DNA of 64,000 nucleotides, taken from assembly GCA_025766275.1 (NCBI GenBank), contig JAFKAC010000004.1:620001-684000 (forward strand). The letters run 5' to 3'. The stretch is from Lactarius indigo. Lineage: Eukaryota; Basidiomycota; Agaricomycetes; Russulales; Russulaceae. The notes under the pieces were generated by a model. That model was not told where the DNA came from. It did no database searches and worked only from the letters and a program-made list of their open reading frames with translations. Of the stretch, positions 56,960 through 64,000 are shown piece by piece. The translations under genes and the position numbers were made by a program. Within the stretch, counting starts at the first letter, position 1; every line of letters begins with the position of its first letter.

Positions 56960-59782
56960 CAGTCGACTCTCTGATAACCCATACCTCTGATAACCCATAC
57001 CTCTGATAACCCATACTCTCCGGTAACCCATACCCACTCCCATCTACCAAGTTGGTAGGCGGTGATTTTGTACACATAACCCATACTCTCCAATAACCAA
57101 TAAACCATACCCTTTTGGGGGTCAATAACCCATAAGTACCAGCGCCCAATGCCAAAATGTCAACTAATTTAGAGGATGTTGCTGAGTGCTTCAGTCGGAG
57201 CTTTCATATCCGGCACATACACCACATGCAACAGCTCTGAGTGCCATGGCAGTCAATTGTGACATGAAAGGCAGCACACATGGTGCAGGCGGCATGGCAC
57301 CAAAGTAGTGTAGGCATATTATCTTGTACAGAAAAGCGGATCGACCTTTTCATAGCTAGTGTGTACAGTACAGCACAATAATAAGTGAGTTTGGGTGGTC
57401 TGTTGTCAAAACGCGAAACATCCTCCTCATTGCAAGCCTCATTGACTTTGTTTTTTGTGTCCGCACTTCACTCGTTGCCAGCAGTACTCAACAAAAATGG
57501 CATTACCCATTGATGTCCTTAGAAATGGCCTAAAGAAACTCAAAAATCAGCACCAAGCACAAAAGGAGAAGCTTCTGGCCGAGTTGAGGGCCAAGAGAAC
57601 AATCTCTGAGAACGACCAAGATTGGCTGGATGGTGCAGCCAATCTCGTGGATGAAGTGTGCATAGTGGAGACACTAGAAAACCTGGCCAACTACGAGAGT
57701 GGCGTGCAGGCGTTGAATTCGAGGGACCGAATTGTTTTTGATGAGCTGATGAAGCTTGGTGGCAGGGAGTGTGGTGAGCGCGGGACAAAGCAGAAAGGTG
57801 AGTGTTTTGACAGTGATGAAAGAGGAGTGAATGCACTGATATTTTCCAAGGTCCTGAGCCCAAGCCTAAGCAGAAAGGACGGACAGCAGATGGCCCAAAG
57901 AGTCTGGGGCGGAAGGAAAATGCCACCACCTTTCAGAGGGTGGAGATCCTCAACTGGTACCACGCAAACGGGAAAAACCAGTCACTCACAGCTAGACACT
58001 TCAACAAAATCTACCCCAACCTTCACCTGAAACAACCTATCATATCATCCTGGGTCAAGGATGAAGCAAAGTGGCGTGCAACATACTCATCAGAAAATGG
58101 TGTGGCCCCATCAGCCAAACGTGTGCGCATGACACGGCATCCCGAGGTCACAGAGATGTTGGAGCTCTGGATCATGAAGGCTTGCGAGGATGGGTTGTTG
58201 CTCACTGGTGAAGTACTTCGTCACAAATGGAAACAGTTTGCAGACATGTGCGGCATACCTCAAGACGAGTACCTCACCCTAAGTGAGGGGTGGCTTTCCC
58301 GGTGCAAGCTGAGAACGGGGTTGAAGGGTGTGAAGCGCCATGGAGAGGCTGCTTCTGCATGCCCAGAGGTTATTGAGAAAGAACGGCAGCGAATCCGTGA
58401 CACAATTGAGCAATCTGGACTTGAAGCACGGGACATTTTCAACATGGACGAAACCGGCCTATTCTATGCGTAAGTTAGCTTCATGAGTCATCAAATGCCA
58501 CACCCGATATAATTTTTGACTAGGTTACCCCCCAACCAAGGGCTTTCAAACATAAAGCAGTCAGGAATGAAGAGTAAAAAAATCCGATTGACATATGTGT
58601 TCACAGCAAACGCAGATGGCTCCGAGAAATTGCCACCCATGATCATTGGCAAGGCTCAGAAACCTCGCGCGTTCTGCAAGAAAACTGGGGCACAACTCGG
58701 ATTTTACTATCGGACAAATGCACAGGCCTGGATGACTACAAAATTGTATCAGGAGTGGATTTCCGATTGGGACCGGAAGCTCAGGGCCAAAGGGAGGCAT
58801 ATCCTCCTCTTACAAGACAATTTCTCCGGACACATACCTCCTGAAGACCTTACGAACATACACATCGAGAATTTTGCACCCAACCTTACCGCCCACATCC
58901 AGCCAATGGACCAAGGCATCATACGGTGCTTTAAATCTCATTACCGTGCTGAGTTCATCCATCGCTCAGTCGACAAATACGAGTCTGGGACGACACCTTC
59001 CCAAATATACAATATTAACCAACTCGAAGCCATGCACCTCGCTCAAGACGCTTGGCTGGAGGTTGACACATCTACAATTCGACATTGCTGGCGGAAGGCC
59101 AACATTTTACCGGAGATGATACACACAGCGCCACTCACCCAACCAACTCTTCCCATTTCTTCGCTTGTCCACCCTCAAGAGAGTCAAGACCCTATCTCAG
59201 CTGCTGAAGACCGAGTTGTTGCTGCACTAGATGAGTTAGAGAGCACTGGTGTATTGCAGCGCTCAAACCGAATACCCCTCTCAGACCTTCTCAACCCAGC
59301 AGATGAGGTCCACTTTCTCAACACAACAATGGACGAAGAGATATTCAATGCTGTCATGGAGGCTAAACAGGCACAGGAAGAGTGCCAGAGTGGTCGAGAC
59401 AAGTCAGACACCATTTCCGAAGACATCCCAATGGACCCAATCCCAACGCATGCTGAGGCACTCCGTGCAGCAAAGACCCTCAGCCGCTACACAAGGGACA
59501 AGAATGACCCATTCCTCCAACAGTTGGACTCGACACTGGTGACATTCGGGTGGCGGACATGTGCTCTTGAGATGGAAAACATGAGGGCCAGTAGAATAAC
59601 ATCATATTTTGTTCGGTAAATACAACGCTCAAATCAATTCTAGAGTAGACGAAAAAATCGCGGTGGTTTGTCTTGCACGTGACTCAGGCCCATTTTTAGC
59701 GCTCTTCAAAAACCCATACACCTCGATAACCCATACCCCTAGGCGTCTCCCGAAGGGGTATGGGTTATCAGAGAGTCGACTG
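56960..59782 (+). mobile_element. Pogo-like DNA transposon, apparently intact
   Basis: A 2823-bp element with perfect 26-bp terminal inverted repeats (CAGTCGACTCTCTGATAACC and six more bases), flanked by TA duplications (56958-56959 and 59783-59784). The left end has extra tandem copies of CTCTGATAACCCATAC (to about 57020). It encodes one spliced transposase. It sits in the right arm of the long-TIR element. Confidence 0.92.
57497..59619 (+). CDS. Pogo/Tigger-like transposase with CENP-B type DNA-binding domains
   Basis: Three exons, 57497-57797, 57851-58469 and 58524-59619, encode 671 residues in frame. A coiled-coil-like N-terminus (about residues 1-100) is followed by a helix-turn-helix (RVEILNWYHANGKNQSLTAR). 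A second CENP-B/Tc5-type domain follows (HPEVTEMLELWIMKA to TGLKGVKRHGEA). The DDE/DDD catalytic domain has Asp in NMDETGLFYA, LLLQDNFSGH and QPMDQGI, the DDD pattern of pogo/Tigger. All three are present and there is no stop or frameshift, so the protein could be active. It should act on its own 26-bp ends and perhaps on the related MITE at 31648. Confidence 0.9.
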
Positions 59783-60310
59783 TATTGCCATTTTTCTAAA
59801 ATTTGTTAAAGTTTTTGAAAATTTCAGGATACCGTTTTTCCTGATGTGATCGAGCAAGAAGGAGACTCGGATGACGATGGACCTGACTCTAGTGTGGTCA
59901 TACATCTCCCGGATCTGCAGACCACACAGGGATTCCTTGACGCGCTAGGGATGGCGTGTCTCGAAAACTCAGGTATGCGACCTGATGACATTGAAACTCT
60001 GTGGGACCCTAGTCCGGTCATGGACCTAGAGGACCCTTTGCCTTTGCTTAGGTCTCTTAGGCATTTTATCAACAACGCAAACGCATCCAGGGCCCATTAC
60101 GATACCACACGAGAAATAGAATTACTCAACAACCCAGAAGACCCATTTCTGTCATATGATCAGAGCAAGCGCCGCCTTCGCTGGCTCTCTGGCGTCATAC
60201 CCTTGGAGCACAATATGTGCATTAATTCTTGTCTGGCCTACACTGGGCCATACGATGAACTTGAGGCCTGTCTGTGGTGTTCCATGTCTCGATATTTCCC
60301 CAGGACTACA

Positions 60311-60937
60311 TGTTGATAAGTGACCCTTGCGCACTTAGCAGCTCGCACGGACCGGACTTGCAGCATGGACTGCTTTAGATTAGATATACAGGACTTGTAG
60401 ATTAGATACTATTTGATCTGTACAATCTGGACTTATCATTGCGTCACATATGACATCACTGTACTTCTAATGACATCATACATCCGGACTCTGCGTTGTA
60501 TAACGCCTTTGTACTTTCCTTTGTTCTTTACTTGGTATTATCTTTATTATGACATCAGTATAATATCATCTAGTTCTGGACTCTTCTTGTTCTCCTCTCC
60601 CTTGTTCTCAAAGCGTCCACTCTTTTGTCCCTTTGTAGAACAATAGCACCTTTGTACTCTGTGACTAGCGTTACTTGTGTTGTACTACTGTCACCCTCTG
60701 TAGGAGTATAAGTAGAGTACCATGTACGCTCCTGGTCCACATCAGTTCTCACTGCTTGTGTGCCAGGTAAGCTTCCTTCCCTCCAATGTAACAACATCAG
60801 TTCTCACTGCTTGTGTGCCAGACACTCTTGCTTTACTTGCCTGACAACTCCCTGTTGCTGCTTCAAGCACTCTCTGCATATCTCACCACAGTCTACTTTG
60901 CCACTGTGAGTATGCTCTCTATCTGTGCTGTTCATCA
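60311..60937 (+). repeat. 5' LTR of Copia 2
   Basis: 627 bp, TGTTGATAAG to GTTCATCA, with an internal duplication of CATCAGTTCTCACTGCTTGT (about 60740 and 60795). GTATAAGTAGAG at about 60708-60719 is a likely TATA region. Confidence 0.93.
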
Positions 60938-60949
60938 GGTTATGGGCCC
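60938..60949 (+). promoter_or_regulatory. Primer-binding site of Copia 2 (initiator tRNA half)
   Basis: GGTTATGGGCCC directly follows the LTR and is identical to the Copia 1 site. It is complementary to the anticodon arm of initiator tRNA-Met. Confidence 0.75.
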
Positions 60950-61719
60950 TGGTGCCCTAGCCACTCCACTTGGCTGGTCACTGTCTTCCTAGGAGGACAC
61001 ACCAGGCTAAGGTCTGTCTGGGGCCTTACCAGCCTTGCCCAAGGCAGAGAGCAGTGGGGCGCCACTTGTCTCTGCTGAGGAACCTCCTGTATCATGTACT
61101 GCCCAGTAGTCCTACTTTCACCCCTACTGTTTTCCTAGCCCCTGTGCTATGCGCAAGGAGACTGGGTCTGGTAGCCCCTTAACTTCAAAATATCCAGGCG
61201 TGCATGGCCCACTGGGCTGTGTATTGTGGAGCTTAGCGCCAGCTGTCTCTGGTGCTCCACACTGGGCGCAGGATCTCCTCACCATGGGAGTGTAAAACCT
61301 GGTTCAGGCTCTGGGGGGTGTTCACCACTATGGTGTTCTGCAACCAGATACCTGCCTTGTAGCGGCAATGGGAAAGGATTCAGTAAAGCCACTTGTGGCG
61401 ATGAGGCAACCAATAGGCCGAGGAGGCTGAGGTAGACAGCCTTGGGCTCTGAAAGCATTCCCTTCACCTTCCCCCTGACGCAAACCATTTGAGCTGTGTC
61501 TTAGACACAACCTGGCTGGCAGCTAGCTCATGGTATGGCAAAGGGATTCTTCCAACCTGGGCCTAGCCCTTGTATCACTGGCGCACTATCAGGAGGCAGG
61601 ACGCGTTAGCGTTCTGGCCTTACAGATTCACAGACAGGAGTGGTATACCCCCATCTTTATGTCTTGCAACTATGAAGCACTGTCGCTGACTGCTCCTCGG
61701 CGATAGATAAATCATCCCA
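60950..61719 (+). other. Untranslated leader of Copia 2
   Basis: About 770 bases between the primer-binding site and the gag ATG, with only short frames. It would hold the packaging signals of the element. Confidence 0.5.
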
Positions 61720-64000
61720 ATGTCTGGTTCTTCATCTACCCCTGCTGCCGGTGCTGGTGCTCCCCCCAGCCCCACTGGTGGCTCTGGAAGTGCCTCACTT
61801 CCACCTGTCTCTGGATCCACACCATCCATGTGCATATCTGCCGCGTATGGCACAACCTTTGGCATGCCCTCCGGCATACGCCTTGAACAATTCGACGGCA
61901 CTGGCTGGAACGAATGGTCTGGGACCATTGAAGCCATCCTTATGCTCCACGAAGCTGAGGATGTGTTCACTATGGACACACCCCCATCTGGCGTCACTGC
62001 CGATGAGTGGGACTCAGTTCAGCGTCGTTCCAAGGCGTACCTCCGCCTCTACCTCAAACCAGATGTCTACTCGCTTGTGGCAGATAACACTGCCTACCCT
62101 ACCTTTAAGGACAAGTGGGCCAAGCTCAAGGACGTATATGGAGGTGCTTCGGGCAGCACCACCATCTTTAATTTGTGGATTCAGATAACACAAGCCCGCC
62201 TCGACGACTCCGCACCCATGGCCGCTCAGCTGGCCAAGCTCAATGAGCTTAGGGTTGCCCTTTCCAACGCACAGATGGGTGTCTCTGACGTCCAATACTG
62301 TCTCATTCTCCTACACGCGCTGCCGCCCTCTTATGAGGTGTTGGCCTCAACAATCCTCGCCAGTGGGGCCCCCTCCACACTCAAGCACGCTGAAATAATT
62401 GCGCGCATAGTGTCGGAAGAGGCTCGCCGCTCTGGGCCCTCTGGCTCCTCCCTCAACAAGGTGGCCCCCGTTAAGTCGACGGGCAAGAAGGGCAAGAAAG
62501 ACCACTCTGGTCTGACTTGCCACTACTGCAACAAAAAGGGCCATATCAAGCCTGACTGCAGGAGGAGGAAGAAGGATGAGGCTGACGCAAAGGAGAAGGA
62601 GAAAGCAGGCAACAAGGCCACCAATAGTCATGTCCTAGTACCTACCACCGCCTCCATTACAGAGGTCGTAGAGCCCAAGATAGATTGGGCCTCTGAATCA
62701 ATTGGTGTTGCCTTGTATGCTGCCTCGCGTGTGCGTTGGATGATGGACAGTGGTGCCACTCACCACATCACCCCACATCGGTCTGACTTCAAGGACTACA
62801 CCCCAACTAAAGGCACTGTACGCCTGGGTGATAAGTCCACCATAGACCAAGTGGGTGTCGGGTCTGTCATCTTTACAACGAGCCAGGGTATCTCTATCAC
62901 CCTCAGCAATGTGCTACACCTACCACAGGTGAAGACGCGCTTCTTATCAACGCGCACCCTAGCACAAAAGGGTGCTGAGATTGCCTTTGACAGTGGCTCA
63001 TTTAAAATATCTGTCAACCAAAAGTGTGTGGCCAAAGGCTACCTTGAGGACAACCTTTACTGGTTGGACGCAGCCAGCGTCAGCCTCAATGCCCACACAA
63101 AATCAAGTGCTGCCACACTTGATATCTGGCATCAACGCATGGGACACATCTCCTCTGCGGCGCTGAAAGCGCATGGTCCCTCTGCCACTACTGGCATGGA
63201 TATAGATAGCTCCACCACGGCCCACACAGTCTGCCGTGGGTGCGAGATGGGTAAATCCACTCGCCAACCCTTTTCTGCGTCCTCCAACAAGGGACAACTC
63301 AACAATTTGAGATTGTGCACAGTGACCTCGCCGGTCCTATGCAAACTCAGTCTCTGCAAGGCTCGACCTACACTGCCACCTTCATAGACGACCACACTAA
63401 GTTCACTGTGGTACACTTCCTTAAGTCAAAGGACCAGTTTGCTAAGTCGCTGCAGATGTATTTGGCTTGGGGTGAAACCCAGTCTGGCCATAAACTGCGC
63501 GCTCTGCACTCTGACCGCGGTGGCGAATACATGTTGAGTGTTACGCAGGACATTCTCAAGCAGAAAGGGATAGAGCATCACCTCACGATGCCGGGCTCAC
63601 CGCAGTCCAACGGGAAAGCTGAGCGGTTCAACCGCACCATTATGGATAAGGCAATGTCCATGCTCCACACAGCTGGCATGTCTAAAGGCTTCTGGGAGCA
63701 TGCAGTGTGCGCAGCTGTGCACATCTATAACTGCTCTCCAGTCCGTGGGCTTAAGTGGCGTACTCCCTATGAGCTCTGGCACTCTGGCAAAGTGCCTGAT
63801 GTCTCACATCTTCGCGTCTTTGGATGCAAGGGGTACATGCATGTACCCGCTGATAAGCGTTGCAAATTGGATGCGAAGGCCATTGAGGTCACGCTTATCA
63901 GGTTTGAGCCCGAATCTAAGGGCTATAAGCTCTGGGACTGCTCAACCCGCTCCGTCCGAGTGTCCAGGGATGTGACATTCGACGAGAGTAGCTTCCCGTC
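61720..64000 (+). pseudogene. Copia 2 gag-pol (partial), with one frameshift
   Basis: Starts at ATG 61720 (MSGSSSTPAAG). Gag has IRLEQFDGTGWNEWSGTIEA and a CCHC knuckle (CHYCNKKGHIKPDC, about 62518). Protease is WMMDSGATHHIT and GAG-pre-integrase is IWHQRMGH...CRGCEMGKS. At about 63285-63300 the coding passes to the -1 frame, where integrase continues: VHSDLAGPM, LHSDRGGEYM and SPQSNGKAERFNR supply the D, D and E. The first frame ends in stop at 63387. One base is probably missing, since no obvious slippery heptamer is present. The RT lies beyond the window. Confidence 0.88.

Larger units (their letters stand above)
53738..59843. mobile_element. Unclassified DNA element with about 300-bp imperfect terminal inverted repeats
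   Basis: The ends are CAGGAAAAACGGTATCC and its inverse. The inverted similarity continues for about 300 bases: left about 53738-54035; right about 56715-56957 plus 59785-59843, the right arm being split by the pogo element. The flanking bases allow a 2-bp duplication (AT, or TG if the repeat is taken as starting at CATCAGG). Without the nested LTR and pogo elements it would be about 2.5 kb. The interior has a 99-bp minisatellite and several T- or A-rich tracts next to intron-like GTAAGT sites. I see no transposase, so it is probably non-autonomous. Confidence 0.75.
53110..60310 (+). mobile_element. Plavaka 2, left part, interrupted by other elements
   Basis: Begins with CCCAGTGGGAAGTCCGTA, matching the right-hand TIR of Plavaka 1 for over 30 bases with one mismatch. 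Its transposase gene reads rightward from this end, mirroring Plavaka 1. A long-TIR element (53738-59843) and Copia 2 (from 60311) cut it; the right end is not in the window. The seven bases before the TIR are GTTGACG. Confidence 0.85.
53226..60310 (+). pseudogene. Plavaka 2 transposase, N-terminal fragments on both sides of a nested insertion
   Basis: The left fragment (about 53226-53737) encodes THLANFLRSIGDVPVAANAR, the counterpart of YQLANYLRAIGDDPDSSRPR in Plavaka 1. The right fragment (59844-60310) encodes HLPDLQTTQGFLDALG, RSLRHFINNANASRAHYD and CINSCLAYTGPYDELEAC, aligning with the same region of Plavaka 1. The two were one gene before the long-TIR element inserted. The Cys motif CPRC of Plavaka 1 reads CLWC here. 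The frame then ends in the Copia 2 LTR. This copy cannot make transposase. Confidence 0.82.
60311..64000 (+). mobile_element. Copia 2, 5' part (runs off the window)
   Basis: A plus-strand Ty1/Copia element with a 627-bp 5' LTR, half-tRNA primer-binding site, a leader of about 770 bases, then gag-protease-integrase. It is inserted in the Plavaka 2 transposase gene; the expected target duplication is CTACA (60306-60310), its partner beyond the window. Solo LTRs of the same family are at 21805 and 30776. Confidence 0.93.

Overview
The window is a transposon-dense stretch of a filamentous fungal nuclear genome, most likely a mushroom-forming basidiomycete (Agaricomycetes). This is inferred from short GT-AG introns of about 45-80 bp, chromodomain Ty3/Gypsy elements, Plavaka/Tnp2 DNA transposons, a pogo-like element and an NLR with an N-terminal helical region, a NACHT domain and ankyrin repeats. 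No database search was possible, so family names rest on motifs.

Layout. 1-5.4 kb: Gypsy A (+, 3' end only) sits inside the pol gene of Gypsy B (-), which itself lies in an 8-bp minisatellite. 5.4-9.9 kb: that minisatellite, in two blocks of opposite orientation around a 1.2 kb non-repetitive island, with two solo Gypsy LTRs inserted. 10.4-19.5 kb: three tandem copies of an 8-exon short-chain dehydrogenase/reductase gene; copy 1 has lost one base at a splice junction, and a truncated LINE lies between copies 2 and 3. 19.5-31.9 kb: old transposon territory with two solo Copia LTRs, a full-length Gypsy C killed mainly by CGA-to-TGA changes, and a 195-bp MITE.

32.05-52.33 kb: one NLR gene on the + strand, spread over 20.3 kb because two transposons sit in its exons. 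An 8.2 kb Plavaka element (32183-40364, 7-bp target duplication) splits the N-terminal domain. A 5.7 kb Copia element (43443-49105, identical LTRs, 5-bp duplication) splits an ankyrin repeat. Removing each element plus one duplication copy restores the reading frame at the junctions I checked by hand. About 23 ankyrin repeats follow the Copia insertion, built from a duplicated exon-plus-intron module.

53.1-64.0 kb: a nested stack. A second Plavaka element (start 53110) was hit by an unclassified element with about 300-bp terminal inverted repeats (53738-59843). That element in turn received a Gypsy solo LTR and an apparently intact pogo element. A second Copia (from 60311, running off the window) cuts the Plavaka transposase gene.

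The SDR array and the NLR are the only clear host genes; almost everything else is mobile. The points most worth following are the doubly interrupted but otherwise intact NLR, the apparent self-priming design shared by six Gypsy LTRs, the CpG-type inactivation of Gypsy C, the accessory genes inside Plavaka, and the unclassified long-TIR element.
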